Shown here piece by piece: positions 36,589 to 46,052 of a stretch of 64,000 nucleotides of DNA (position 1 is the stretch's first letter; each line of letters begins with the position of its first letter). Location of the stretch: assembly GCF_900156515.1 (NCBI RefSeq), contig NZ_FTNU01000006.1, positions 43,144-107,143 of the forward strand, written 5' to 3'. The translations under genes were made by a program, and so were the position numbers. This stretch comes from Moraxella cuniculi DSM 21768. Lineage in GTDB: Bacteria > Pseudomonadota > Gammaproteobacteria > Pseudomonadales > Moraxellaceae. Under the pieces are notes generated by a model, which saw only the letters and a list, made by a program, of their open reading frames with translations, was not told where the DNA came from and did no database searches.

Positions 36589-37308
36589 TTATTGTTCCGC
36601 CCATTTTTCTTTATCCTTAAACATACATTCATCATACACGACGCATGAGCCGCATTTTGGTTGGCGTGCCATACAAGTGTATCGCCCATGCAAAATCAGA
36701 TAATGGTGAGCGTCAAGCAGATATTGACTGGGAATGCGTTTAAGCAATGCTTTCTCGACCGCCAGCACTGTTTTGCCAGTGGCAAGCCCCGTACGATTGC
36801 CCACGCGAAAAATATGCGTATCAACCGCCATTACAGGTTTGCCAAATGCGGTGTTTAGTACGACATTGGCGGTTTTGCGACCCACGCCTGCCAGCATTTC
36901 AAGTTCATCTCTAGTCTGGGGAACTTGCCCATTGTGTTTGGTGAGCAAATCTTGGCAGGTTTTGATGACATTGGCCGCTTTGGAATTATACAATCCAATA
37001 TTGCTAATGTATTTTTTTAGGTTATCCAAACCAAGATCGAGAATTGCTTGGGGGGTGTTGGCTACAGCAAAGAGCTTTTCGGTGGCGATATTGACGCTTT
37101 TGTCGGTTGCCTGTGCAGAGAGCATGACAGCAATCAATAGCTCAAATTCTGAGCTGTAGTTCAACTCGGTAACAGGATCTTTGATATGTTCGGCTAATTT
37201 TTGGAAAAATGCCAAGCGTTTTTCGGCATTCATTGGGCGTGAAGCTGGCGTGTCGGCAGTTTTGCTGATGCTTATTTTTTTGGGTTGGTTGCGTGTGGTT
37301 GTTTTCAT
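36589..37308 (-). CDS. nth: Endonuclease III
   Basis: DNA glycosylase/AP lyase that removes oxidised pyrimidines. The helix-hairpin-helix with catalytic Lys is LAGVGRKTANVVLNTAFG; the catalytic Asp follows in VDTHIFRVGNR. The [4Fe-4S] ligands C-x6-C-x2-C-x5-C are all present in CMARQPKCGSCVVYDEC. 239 aa, with a basic N-terminal extension of about 25 residues; MNAEKR (residue 26) is a possible alternative start. Confidence 0.95.
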   Translation of the reverse strand: MKTTTRNQPKKISISKTADTPASRPMNAEKRLAFFQKLAEHIKDPVTELNYSSEFELLIAVMLSAQATDKSVNIATEKLFAVANTPQAILDLGLDNLKKYISNIGLYNSKAANVIKTCQDLLTKHNGQVPQTRDELEMLAGVGRKTANVVLNTAFGKPVMAVDTHIFRVGNRTGLATGKTVLAVEKALLKRIPSQYLLDAHHYLILHGRYTCMARQPKCGSCVVYDECMFKDKEKWAEQ

Positions 37309-37360
37309 TGTTAATTAATTTTAAAATATTAATGGGATTTGGTATAAACAATCTCAAAGA

Positions 37361-39724
37361 TTATTTGGACTTTTCATCTTTGTTGTCTTTATCCGACCAG
37401 CCCTCAAGCCGTTTGATGATTTTGCCAAACAAAGTCGCTCGCTTGTATTCGCCATGCTTATTTTTATCGGCAATTGCCATGCCTGTCAATAGCTCAAGTG
37501 CTTGATTGAGATGATCGACGGCATACAGGTGGAATTTGCCAGCGTGTACAGCATCAATAATATCATCTGGCAGCATCAAATGTGGCAAATTACTGCGTGG
37601 CAAAATAACCCCTTGACTGCCGTCTAGGGCATCACGACACGCCTCAAAAAAGCCGATGATTTTGGCATTAACACCACCGATTGCTTGGGCTTGACCCAGT
37701 TGGTTCATTGAGCCTGTGATGGCGATATTTTGGGCAAGTGGTACATCAGCCAGTGCAGATAGCAGCACGCAAGCTTCGGCAAGCGTGGCACTGTCGCCAT
37801 CAATTTCGCCATAATTTTGTTCAAATGCTAAAGAGGCACTGAAGTTCAATTCACAAAACTCGCTGAACAATGACCGCAACAATCCAGACATAATCAGCAT
37901 ACCTTTGGCGTGCAAGCTGCCACCCAATTCCACCTCTCGTTCAATGTCCAAAACCTCCCCTGTGCCAAAACGAGGGGTGATAAGTGCTGTTAAACGAGCA
38001 GGCAGACCAAACTCGCTGTCAGCATAGCTGATGATGGTTAGGGCGTTGATTTGACCAACTGCAGCACCTGTGGTGGTGATGAGTTGCTGACCGTTGTAAA
38101 TCTCTTGCCAGTATAGCTGCTTGAGGTAGCTTGTGCGTTCTGTCATGTCGGACAGGGCGGTTTTGACATGCAGGGCTTTGACTGTTTTGGCATTGGACAA
38201 ATTGGCTATGCGTGCTGACTCAACCAGTATCCCGAGCAGTCTGCCTGCGTGTAGATCCAGTTTGTTTTGATTATCAGTCAGTCTGGCAAGCTCATCAATA
38301 ATCACCGCAAAAGCAGTGTTATCAAAGGCAGGAAGTTGTCGAGCTTTTATCATGTCGGCAATTTTTAGCACCATCATGTATTCGCTGGCATCATCTCTTT
38401 TGATGGTGTCATAAAAATCTGCACGAATCTTGAACATGCCATAAAATTCAGAATCCATTTCTAAAAGCTGATAATACAAAGACAGCTCACCGAGCAAGAT
38501 AAGTTTTACATCAAGGCAAATACTGTCAGGCTCAAGCGACAAACTGCCTGTCAAGGTCAACATTTGCTCAAGGCTTGAAATTTTGATTTGGCCAGATTGC
38601 AGAGCTCGTTTTAACCCCTGCCATGCATAAGGGTGCTCTAGCAGATTTTCGGCTTGTAAAATCAAAAAACCGCCATTGGCTCTGTGCAATGCTCCAGCGC
38701 GAATCATACTGACATCGGTCAATACCGTACCAAGTTCGGTGGTGTATTCAATATGCCCAAGCAGGTTCAAGTGGGTTGGCAAATCCTCAAAAATAATCGG
38801 TGCACCTGCACCTGCACCTGCTTTGTGGCTGCTAATGATATTGATGGCATAGCGGCTTGGCACATCGCTTAATGTGGTGGGCAAAAAAGTCTCGTCATCG
38901 CCATTGATAATGCGTGCAACATTGTCAATCATATCCGCTTGCATGGCTTTTAAGTGTTTGATAACTTTCGCAAAATTAGCAAAATTATCGAGCAATGGGC
39001 GAAAAAGTGGCTCAAGCACTTTGCGTGCGGTGCTTTGATACAGTGCATCAAGCTGACTGTGGATATCATCTTCTAATTCTTCAATATACAATTCAGCTTG
39101 ACTTAATTTATGTTGCAAAGTTGCCAATGCTTGCTGACTAATCGGCTGATTATTATCCAGTGCCACCAATTCAATACGACCATCGCTGCTGCTTTTTAGG
39201 CTAAGATTATGCAGTTTTGCTTCATTATCAATGATGGAAAATTGTTCATTTTGGCTGGTGCTGATTGTGGATTTGATGCGTCTGATTTGGTTTTGATGCA
39301 CTTCGCCAAGCAGTTTGCTGCTCAACTTTTTTTTGGCAACTTGCCACAGCTTGTGTGTTTTTTGTTGCAAGATGGCAGCTGTGCCTGCAGGCAAATCAAT
39401 GGCAATTGGGCGGCGAGCGTCGCCAAAATTATGCACATAAATCCAATCGTTTGGCGTTGGCATTGACTTGGCACGCTCCTTGAGCAGTCTTGTGATAAGC
39501 GTGCGTTTGCCTAGCCCTGTCTCGCCTGCGGCAAATACATGATAGCCTGCCGCTTGAATATCCAGTGCGGTGTTGATGTTCTTTAGGGCGTGTTTTTGCC
39601 CAAAATCAAGCTCAGGCTTGGGCAGGCTTAGGCGGCTTGACTTGGGTAATTTTGTGGCATCGGTGTGGCGTTTTAGAGCATCACTACTTAGTCGGTGCGT
39701 ATTGGCAAGGGCGGTTATTTTCAT
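37361..39724 (-). CDS. Lon-family AAA+ protease (LonB/YcbZ-like)
   Basis: 787 residues: an N-terminal AAA+ part with the P-loop AAGETGLGKRTLITRLL near residue 65, a long insertion with coiled-coil character (residues ~150-270), a Walker B-like ANGGFLILQAENLLEHPYAW region, and a C-terminal Lon (S16) domain. The protease dyad is visible: Ser in DGDSATLAEACVLLSALA and Lys in GGVNAKIIGFFEAC. It lacks the Lon N-domain, and family members of this type (YcbZ, LonH) are cytosolic and little studied. The gene stands alone. Confidence 0.87.
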   Translation of the reverse strand: MKITALANTHRLSSDALKRHTDATKLPKSSRLSLPKPELDFGQKHALKNINTALDIQAAGYHVFAAGETGLGKRTLITRLLKERAKSMPTPNDWIYVHNFGDARRPIAIDLPAGTAAILQQKTHKLWQVAKKKLSSKLLGEVHQNQIRRIKSTISTSQNEQFSIIDNEAKLHNLSLKSSSDGRIELVALDNNQPISQQALATLQHKLSQAELYIEELEDDIHSQLDALYQSTARKVLEPLFRPLLDNFANFAKVIKHLKAMQADMIDNVARIINGDDETFLPTTLSDVPSRYAINIISSHKAGAGAGAPIIFEDLPTHLNLLGHIEYTTELGTVLTDVSMIRAGALHRANGGFLILQAENLLEHPYAWQGLKRALQSGQIKISSLEQMLTLTGSLSLEPDSICLDVKLILLGELSLYYQLLEMDSEFYGMFKIRADFYDTIKRDDASEYMMVLKIADMIKARQLPAFDNTAFAVIIDELARLTDNQNKLDLHAGRLLGILVESARIANLSNAKTVKALHVKTALSDMTERTSYLKQLYWQEIYNGQQLITTTGAAVGQINALTIISYADSEFGLPARLTALITPRFGTGEVLDIEREVELGGSLHAKGMLIMSGLLRSLFSEFCELNFSASLAFEQNYGEIDGDSATLAEACVLLSALADVPLAQNIAITGSMNQLGQAQAIGGVNAKIIGFFEACRDALDGSQGVILPRSNLPHLMLPDDIIDAVHAGKFHLYAVDHLNQALELLTGMAIADKNKHGEYKRATLFGKIIKRLEGWSDKDNKDEKSK

Positions 39725-39942
39725 AGATATTATTAAGCAATCGTGATAATTGTCTTTTGGTTTTAAAATTTTTTGGGCAAATTGTCATAAAAATCACTAA
39801 AAATCGCAAAAACACAACTTGCTCAAGCAAAAAAGGGTATTTTAGCAGATTAAAGCATGATAAAATAGACAAAACTTATGCAAGTTATGTTGATGGACTA
39901 ACTTGTGTTTATTTTTATATTTTATGGTGGTAAGCATTTGCT

Positions 39943-40632
39943 ATGAGTACAGCCGTCAAATTTTCAAAGATTTTGCATCAGGCACAAGCATTTGCCGATG
40001 AGATTCATCAGGCTGGGGCAGATCTTGGTGTGTCATTAAGCCAAAAACAAATCGAGCAAATTTTGCGTTATTTGGACGGCTTGCTGCTGTGGGGCAAGGC
40101 GTATAATCTGACCGCCATCACCGAGCCAAAAGAGGCGTTGGTGAAGCATATTTTTGACTGCATGGCAATTATCCCAAAGCTGCCATTTGCTGATAGTGTC
40201 TCGGTAAGATTGCTGGATATTGGCACAGGTGCGGGGCTGCCTGCGGTGATTATTGCAATTTTGCGTCCAGATTGGCAGGTGGATGCTCTGGACAGCAACC
40301 AAAAGAAAATCCGCTTTATTCGTCAGATTGTCAGTGAGCTTGGGCTAACCAATCTTACCCCCATTGCTGCCCGCATTGAGCATCATCATACTGACAAAGC
40401 TCGGCATTATCAGGTAATCACTTCACGAGCTTTTGCTTCGTTGGCTGATTTTGTGGCATTGGCGACTCCGTGCTTGGCAACAGATGGGGTGCTGTATGCC
40501 ATGAAGGGCAAACCACCCAGCCAGCAAGAATTTACAGAGCTTGACGCTTGGCAAATTGAGGTCTGCACCATTGCTGTGCCACAATTAAACGATGATCGCT
40601 GCGTGGTTTATTTAAAACAACAAAGCAGCTGA
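39943..40632 (+). CDS. rsmG: 16S rRNA (guanine-527-N7)-methyltransferase
   Basis: GidB/RsmG methylates G527 of 16S rRNA. The SAM-binding motif is LLDIGTGAGLPAVIIAI; KAYNLTAI, DALDSNQKKIRFIRQI and SRAFASLADF are typical. 229 aa. It is followed within 60 bases by parA, the classic rsmG-parA-parB order near bacterial origins, although mnmG does not precede it here. Confidence 0.95.
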   Translation: MSTAVKFSKILHQAQAFADEIHQAGADLGVSLSQKQIEQILRYLDGLLLWGKAYNLTAITEPKEALVKHIFDCMAIIPKLPFADSVSVRLLDIGTGAGLPAVIIAILRPDWQVDALDSNQKKIRFIRQIVSELGLTNLTPIAARIEHHHTDKARHYQVITSRAFASLADFVALATPCLATDGVLYAMKGKPPSQQEFTELDAWQIEVCTIAVPQLNDDRCVVYLKQQSS

Positions 40633-40687
40633 TTGCATTATCAATCTGAAATTTTATAACAACCAATACCACAAATAAGGTTTTATC

Positions 40688-41476
40688 ATGGAAATTATCG
40701 CAGTCGCCAACCAAAAAGGCGGTGTCGGCAAAACAACCACAACAGTAAATTTGGCAGCGGCACTTAGCCTGATTGCCAAAAAAAAGGTGCTGCTTATTGA
40801 CTTGGACTCGCAAGGCAACGCCACCACAAGTCTAGGCTTGGATAAGAATGCCCTGACCCATACGATGGCTGATGTGCTGCTGGATGGCGTGCCACTTGCC
40901 GATGCCATCATAAAAAGTGAGCAAGGGGTTGATGTTATCGGTGCCAACCGTGATTTGGCGGGGATTGATGTATCGCTGGCTGGAGTGTCGGACGCACCAT
41001 TTTTATTGCGACAAGCCATCGCTGATGCCAAGGCAGCCAATCGCCTTGATTATGATTATATCATCATGGATTGTGCACCCAGTTTGAGCATGATTACCGT
41101 CAATGCGTTGGCGGCAACCGAAGGGGTAATTATCCCAATGCAGTGCGAATATTATGCTCTAGAAGGGGTGGCTGATTTGATTGCGACCATCGATAAACTT
41201 AAAAATATCAACCCAAATCTTAGTATTCGTGGCGTTGTGCGTACTTTATTTGATTATCGCAACACCTTGGCACAAGATGTCTCGGCAGAGCTGGTGCGTC
41301 ATTTTGGCGATTTGGTATATCAGACCAGTATTCCTCGCAATGTCAGATTGGCAGAGGCACCAAGTTTTGGGCAGTCAATTTTTGGCTATGAAAAATCTTC
41401 AAAAGGTGCCATCGCTTATCATATGCTGATGAATGAAGTGGTCGCTCAATCCAAAGCACGCAACTTATCGGCATAG
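40688..41476 (+). CDS. parA: Chromosome-partitioning ATPase ParA (Soj)
   Basis: A 262-residue Walker-type ATPase that forms DNA-bound gradients moving ParB-parS. The deviant Walker A with signature Lys is NQKGGVGKTTTTVNLAAAL; motif IDLDSQGNATTSLG and Walker B YIIMDCAPSLSMITVNAL follow. No N-terminal helix-turn-helix, so it is the chromosomal type. The next gene starts ten bases downstream and carries a ParB-like head peptide, then parB itself. Confidence 0.96.
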   Translation: MEIIAVANQKGGVGKTTTTVNLAAALSLIAKKKVLLIDLDSQGNATTSLGLDKNALTHTMADVLLDGVPLADAIIKSEQGVDVIGANRDLAGIDVSLAGVSDAPFLLRQAIADAKAANRLDYDYIIMDCAPSLSMITVNALAATEGVIIPMQCEYYALEGVADLIATIDKLKNINPNLSIRGVVRTLFDYRNTLAQDVSAELVRHFGDLVYQTSIPRNVRLAEAPSFGQSIFGYEKSSKGAIAYHMLMNEVVAQSKARNLSA

Positions 41477-41485
41477 GAAACTTAA

Positions 41486-41887
41486 ATGGCAAAAAAGCGT
41501 GGACTGGGAGCAAAGCGTGGTTTGGAGGCTTTGTTAAGTGGCACCAAAGTAGGACGGCAAGTGGTTGATGTGATTGATGATGCCAAGGCTACTTTGGCAC
41601 AGCCGTCAGATTATTCCACCCAAGAGCAAATCACAGCCGAAGTGCCAACTGCGATGGCAAATCCACAGCAGTCATCGGCACAGATACCAGAAAATCAGCC
41701 AGCTGATGTGGAACAGTCAGACGAGCCGTCAGATGATATGGCAGCTTACCAAAACTTGGATAATCACCATGCCGATATGGCTGCTGAGCGTGGCGATATA
41801 ATGGCTGCCCATGAATTGTGCGAATATCAGCGGCGAGAAATTGCGTTATTTTGGCAATTTGGCTTGGCAGATGCACAGCAAAATTAA
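41486..41887 (+). CDS. Small protein with a ParB-type N-terminal peptide, no DNA-binding domain
   Basis: 133 residues between parA and parB. Residues 1-18 (MAKKRGLGAKRGLEALLS) match the basic head peptide that ParB proteins use to trigger ParA ATP hydrolysis, and resemble the head of the parB product next door (KKHGLGKRGLDLLL). The rest is acidic and probably disordered (NPQQSSAQIPENQPADVEQS), ending in a short helix, ELCEYQRREIALFWQFGLA. There is no ParB/Srx fold or helix-turn-helix. AGGAAAC gives it a good ribosome site. Base composition matches its neighbours. It could regulate ParA without binding parS; a decayed parB copy is the other option, but the frame is intact. Confidence 0.7.
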   Translation: MAKKRGLGAKRGLEALLSGTKVGRQVVDVIDDAKATLAQPSDYSTQEQITAEVPTAMANPQQSSAQIPENQPADVEQSDEPSDDMAAYQNLDNHHADMAAERGDIMAAHELCEYQRREIALFWQFGLADAQQN

Positions 41888-41953
41888 TCATCATTGGTGT
41901 GATTTATGATGATGACTGGGTGTTAATCAAATGCAAACAAAATGGAAAATCTC

Positions 41954-43027
41954 ATGAATAAAAAACACGGCTTGGGCAAGCGTGGCTTGGATTTGTTATT
42001 AAAAGATGTCAGCATCGAAAGAGAGGTGATTGCAAGCACCCAAGTGGCGGTACAACAAACGCAAATAGACGCTGATACGGCAGTGCTAAATCAGGCGAGT
42101 GCTTCGGCTGATGATCTTGGTAAATCTGCCAAAAAATCCACCAAGCATGAAAAACGCAAAAACGACAAAGCTAAAAAAGCCAAAAAGTCCGCCCAGTTGC
42201 CACAACAAACACCAACAGGTGAAAAAGTTGCCTTGGTGCAGATTGCCACCAATCGCCTACAATCGGGGAAATATCAGCCACGCCGTGATATGAACGAAGA
42301 GGCGTTGAACGAGCTTGCCTTATCCATCAAGCAGCATGGCATCATGCAACCAATCGTGATTCGTCCGCTCTTATCAGCTGAACAAAAAACACATGCCGAT
42401 ATCACGCATGAGATTATCGCAGGTGAGCGGCGATGGCGTGCTGCCAAATTGGCAGGTCTTGAGAGTATTCCTGCCATTGAGCGTGTGTTGTCAGATGAAA
42501 CGGCGATTGCCTTGGCATTGATTGAGAATATCCAGCGTGAGGATTTGAATGTGCTAGAGCAGGCACAGGCCTTGCAACGATTTCATACCGAGTTTGGCAT
42601 GAGTCATGCGATGATTGCTTCTGTGGTGGGTAAGGCTCGCACCACAGTGTCAAACCTTATGCGACTCAATCACCTGCACGATGAAGTCAAGCAATATATG
42701 ATAGATGGCGTGATGGATATGGGGCATGCACGAGCGTTGTTGTCGCTGTCTGATGCCCAGCAGCCCATCATCGCCAAAAAAATTGTCGATGGCAACTTGA
42801 CCGTGCGTGATGCCGAACGCTTGGTAAAATCAATCCTAAACCCTGAACCTGCCAACAAAATCGAACCTGATTATGAGATTTTGGCATTAAGCCAGCAAAT
42901 TTCTGATGCACTTGGGGCAACGGTGAAATTAAAACAAGGCAAAGACGGCAAAGGCAGTGTGGAAATTTTCTTTTATGACAATGATGAATTGACCGCACTG
43001 ATTAATAAACTGACCGCCAATGATTGA
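41954..43027 (+). CDS. parB: Chromosome-partitioning protein ParB
   Basis: CTPase that loads on parS sites and slides as a clamp. Order: ParA-stimulating head (NKKHGLGKRGLDLLLKD), a long basic and Ala/Gln-rich linker (residues ~20-95, with KNDKAKKAKKSAQ), the ParB/Srx domain with LQSGKYQPRRDMNEEALNEL and the CTP-binding EIIAGERRWRAAKLAG and ENIQREDLNVLEQA, a helix-turn-helix (VVGKARTTVSNLMRL), and a C-terminal dimer domain ending GKGSVEIFFYDNDELTALI. The linker is longer than usual. I choose ATG 41954, behind GGAAAA, over 41942. No parS site was found in the window. Confidence 0.95.
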   Translation: MNKKHGLGKRGLDLLLKDVSIEREVIASTQVAVQQTQIDADTAVLNQASASADDLGKSAKKSTKHEKRKNDKAKKAKKSAQLPQQTPTGEKVALVQIATNRLQSGKYQPRRDMNEEALNELALSIKQHGIMQPIVIRPLLSAEQKTHADITHEIIAGERRWRAAKLAGLESIPAIERVLSDETAIALALIENIQREDLNVLEQAQALQRFHTEFGMSHAMIASVVGKARTTVSNLMRLNHLHDEVKQYMIDGVMDMGHARALLSLSDAQQPIIAKKIVDGNLTVRDAERLVKSILNPEPANKIEPDYEILALSQQISDALGATVKLKQGKDGKGSVEIFFYDNDELTALINKLTAND

Positions 43028-43100
43028 GCAGGGTGATTGATTGATTTGGTGATTATAAATTAATATTAAACAAACATTCATCATATATAAATAAATTACG

Positions 43101-44168
43101 ATGAAAAAAGCAGAACTGATATTGACCCAAGCGTGGCAAAGGCAAGCATCGTGGTTGATTGGACTTGCTCCCTTGTCTTGGCTGTATCACGCAATCAGTC
43201 GGTTACGCAAATGGCTATATCAATCAGGCAAATTACCCGTCTATCGTGCATCTGTGCCTGTGCTGGTGGTGGGCAATATCACCGTTGGTGGCAGTGGCAA
43301 GACACCACTGATTATTGCCTTGGTTGAGTATCTGCTGACCCAAGGCGTGCAGGTTGCTGTTATTAGCCGTGGTTATGGTGGTGATACAAAAACCATGCCA
43401 AGACTGGTTCTGCCAACCAGCACGCCGCATGAAGTGGGTGATGAACCATGCCTGATTGTCCAAAGCCTAGCCGCCAAAGGGCATATGCTACCAATGGCAG
43501 TGGGTGCCAACCGTGCTGCCACCATTGACTTGTTGCTTGCCAGTTTTCCGCATATTCGCCTGATTGTAAGCGATGACGGGCTGCAACATTATGCACTGGC
43601 TCGTGATGAAGAGTGGATTGTGGTTGATATGATGCGTGGTTTTGGCAATGGCAAATTGTTGCCTCAAGGGTTTTTGCGTGAGCCGATTAATCGCCTTGAG
43701 GGTGCGATGGTTGTTTATCACCATGCCAACAAAACCAAGCCAGCCAGCGATAATCAGCCAACCATGGTGCTACAAGCAGGAAAATTGGTAGCCTTACAGC
43801 CAAGCAATCAGCCACCGCCACAGGTAGGCTCAGCGGTCTATGCTGTCAGTGGCATTGGTTATCCTGCTCGCTTTTTTCGCACCTTGACCGAGCTTGGTTT
43901 TGATGTTGTGGAGCGTCCCTTTGGCGATCATCATGATTTTACCATTGACGATTTAATGGGATTGGACAAGCTGCCGATTATCACCACCAGCAAAGATGCG
44001 GTAAAATTACGCCTGCTTGCCCAAGGCAATCCATTGCCAATTTTTGCCAACATTTGGGTGCTGTCCGTTGAGGCAAAATTGTCGCAGGCAGTGTATCAGG
44101 CAGCCGATCTTTTGATGACAAAATATTGCCCAACTTCGCCATTAGATGAGATGGTGCATGAGTATTGA
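43101..44168 (+). CDS. lpxK: Tetraacyldisaccharide 4'-kinase
   Basis: Inner-membrane kinase that phosphorylates the lipid A precursor. It has the N-terminal membrane helix region (WLIGLAPLSWLYHAIS), the P-loop VVGNITVGGSGKTPLIIAL, VAVISRGYGG, the DDGLQHYALARD catalytic segment and TTSKDAVKL. 355 aa is normal. kdsB follows 60 bases later, a common pairing in lipopolysaccharide synthesis; msbA is not present upstream. Confidence 0.95.
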   Translation: MKKAELILTQAWQRQASWLIGLAPLSWLYHAISRLRKWLYQSGKLPVYRASVPVLVVGNITVGGSGKTPLIIALVEYLLTQGVQVAVISRGYGGDTKTMPRLVLPTSTPHEVGDEPCLIVQSLAAKGHMLPMAVGANRAATIDLLLASFPHIRLIVSDDGLQHYALARDEEWIVVDMMRGFGNGKLLPQGFLREPINRLEGAMVVYHHANKTKPASDNQPTMVLQAGKLVALQPSNQPPPQVGSAVYAVSGIGYPARFFRTLTELGFDVVERPFGDHHDFTIDDLMGLDKLPIITTSKDAVKLRLLAQGNPLPIFANIWVLSVEAKLSQAVYQAADLLMTKYCPTSPLDEMVHEY

Positions 44169-44231
44169 TTTGATAATTTTAATAAAAAATATTGAAAGTA
44201 AATTTATATAAATAGACCACTTGGAAATAGC

Positions 44232-44993
44232 ATGCAAAAAATTCACCTAGTTATCCCAGCTCGTTATCAATCAACTCGCCTGCCTGCCAAGCCGTTGTTG
44301 CCAATTCATGGCAAGCCGATGATTCTGTGGACTGCCGAGAAGGCAAGGCGAGTGAGCTTTGCTGACACTATTTGTGTGGCAACCGATGACGAACGCATTT
44401 ATCAGACTTGCCAAGAGGCGGGTATTGATGTGCTGATGACCGATACAACGCACCCATCAGGCACGGACAGATTGGCACAGGTGGTGACACAGCTGGGGTT
44501 TGCCGATGATGATATCGTGGTCAATGTGCAAGGTGATGAACCGCTGATACCTGTGTTATTGATTGAGCAGGTGGTGCAGTTACTGCTTGCCAAGCCTGAG
44601 TGTGCCATGGCAACTTTGTGCGAACCGATTATTGATAAAACACAATTTTTGCAAACTTCGGTTGTCAAGGTGGTGCTGGATAATGCCAATCGTGCATTGT
44701 ATTTTAGTCGATCGCCGATTCCACATTGGCGTGATGGAACAGATGATTTTCCGTGGCAGGCATTGCGTCATCTGGGATTGTATGCTTATCGAGTGCGTAC
44801 ACTGAAGGCTTTTACCAAGTGGCAGCAAGGCGTGCTTGAAAAACTTGAAAGCCTAGAGCAGCTGCGTGTGCTGGAGCATGGCGAGCAGATTGCCTGTGAG
44901 ATTGCCAAAGTGCAACTGCCAGCAGGGGTGGATACTGCCGAGGATTTGCAGCGGCTTAATGCCATGCCTTTGACGCAATTATTGGCTTATTGA
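44232..44993 (+). CDS. kdsB: CMP-KDO synthetase
   Basis: Activates KDO with CTP for transfer onto lipid A. Typical motifs: VIPARYQSTRLPAKPLLPIHGKPM is seen as IPARYQSTRLPAKP plus GKPMILW, then VATDDERI, HPSGTDRLAQV, VNVQGDEPLIP and FSRSPIPHWRD. 253 aa. The gene follows lpxK, and holB begins eight bases after its stop, so the three form one transcription unit. Confidence 0.96.
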   Translation: MQKIHLVIPARYQSTRLPAKPLLPIHGKPMILWTAEKARRVSFADTICVATDDERIYQTCQEAGIDVLMTDTTHPSGTDRLAQVVTQLGFADDDIVVNVQGDEPLIPVLLIEQVVQLLLAKPECAMATLCEPIIDKTQFLQTSVVKVVLDNANRALYFSRSPIPHWRDGTDDFPWQALRHLGLYAYRVRTLKAFTKWQQGVLEKLESLEQLRVLEHGEQIACEIAKVQLPAGVDTAEDLQRLNAMPLTQLLAY

Positions 44994-45001
44994 TTATACA
45001 G

Positions 45002-46018
45002 ATGACACAGCAATTAACCACGCAGGCGTATTTTGACCAAGTACTGCCATGGCAAAAGCAAGCATGGCAACAGCTAACTGGGCAGTTTGAGAAGCACAAA
45101 TTGCCACATGGCTTGCTGGCAGCAGGTCAGGCTGGTATCGGCAAAAGGGCTTTTGTCTGGCGATTGGTGGCGTATTTATTATGCCCAAATCGCAGCTTGG
45201 CGGGTGCTTGTGCAACTTGCCAGAGTTGCCACTGGCTGACGGCACAGACGCATCCTGATTTGATGGTATTGCCAGCTTCGGCACAGCTTGGCGATGTGTA
45301 TACTGGCGATGGTGTTGGCATTGATGACATTCGGCAATTGCACAACTACAGCCAAAACAAGGGGCAGGGTGTTAAGGTTATTGTTATTGACCATGTTGAT
45401 AAATTAAACATTTCCGCTGCCAATGCGTTATTAAAAACCCTAGAAGAACCTCGTGATGGCGTGTTTTTGATACTTATCACAGATTTTGTCGCCCAAGTTT
45501 TGCCAACCATAAAAAGCCGTGTGCAGACCTTGCCTTTATCCATCATCAATCATAAGCACGCCATGGAATACCTGTGCGATTTTATGTCAGATAAACAAGC
45601 TGCCATGCTGCTTGCCATCAGTGATGGGGCAGTTTTGCAAGCCAAAGACATTGCTAGTGCGGATTGGTTTGGCAAGCGAAAACTCTGGCTACAAACTTTT
45701 GCAGCATTGCAATCAGCCATGCGTAGCCCCAGTGCTGCCAGCAATTATTGGCAAAAAGCCCTAAGTTTGTCCGATTTTTTGACACTGTCCTTGATGATGT
45801 TGGCGGAGCTTCGCCGTGTTTGCCTTGATTTGCCTTGTTTGCATGCAGATTTGGATACGCAGGCAATTTTGGGTCAGCTGCCGCTTGATTGGCAGACGCT
45901 TGAGGATTTGCAAGCGGTGTGTGATGATGTCAAAATCTCCATGATGCAACATGTACAAGAAAAACTCGGATTTGAGCGGCTAATGCTTGCCATGGCAAAA
46001 CCTGCAACCGTGTGCTAA
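45002..46018 (+). CDS. holB: DNA polymerase III subunit delta prime
   Basis: 338-residue clamp-loader subunit. It has the degenerate P-loop AAGQAGIGKRAFVWRLVAYL, a four-Cys zinc site (CPN...CATCQSC), ALLKTLEEPRDGVFLILITD and the SRVQTL (SRC-like) segment. The arginine-finger motif reads SR-V here as in many HolB proteins. The ATG at 45002 follows kdsB by eight bases; the TTG at 44990 is less likely. It works with dnaX (23.4 kb). Confidence 0.93.
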   Translation: MTQQLTTQAYFDQVLPWQKQAWQQLTGQFEKHKLPHGLLAAGQAGIGKRAFVWRLVAYLLCPNRSLAGACATCQSCHWLTAQTHPDLMVLPASAQLGDVYTGDGVGIDDIRQLHNYSQNKGQGVKVIVIDHVDKLNISAANALLKTLEEPRDGVFLILITDFVAQVLPTIKSRVQTLPLSIINHKHAMEYLCDFMSDKQAAMLLAISDGAVLQAKDIASADWFGKRKLWLQTFAALQSAMRSPSAASNYWQKALSLSDFLTLSLMMLAELRRVCLDLPCLHADLDTQAILGQLPLDWQTLEDLQAVCDDVKISMMQHVQEKLGFERLMLAMAKPATVC

Positions 46019-46037
46019 GGGCTTAAGATTATCTTAT

Positions 46038-46052
46038 TGAGAATTATTATCT
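46038..46052. promoter_or_regulatory. Fur-box-like inverted repeat before the ABC importer operon
   Basis: TGAGAATTATTATCT matches the 7-1-7 Fur core TGATAAT-n-ATTATCA at 12 of 14 arm positions. TACAAT at 46083-46088 with TTTTCA 17 bases upstream is a plausible promoter, placing the site just upstream of it. This is pattern evidence only. Confidence 0.4.

Noticed and set aside
39943..43100. parS sites and a replication origin near rsmG-parAB
   Set aside because: No TGTTTCACGTGAAACA-like 16-mer or cluster of DnaA boxes was seen in the window.
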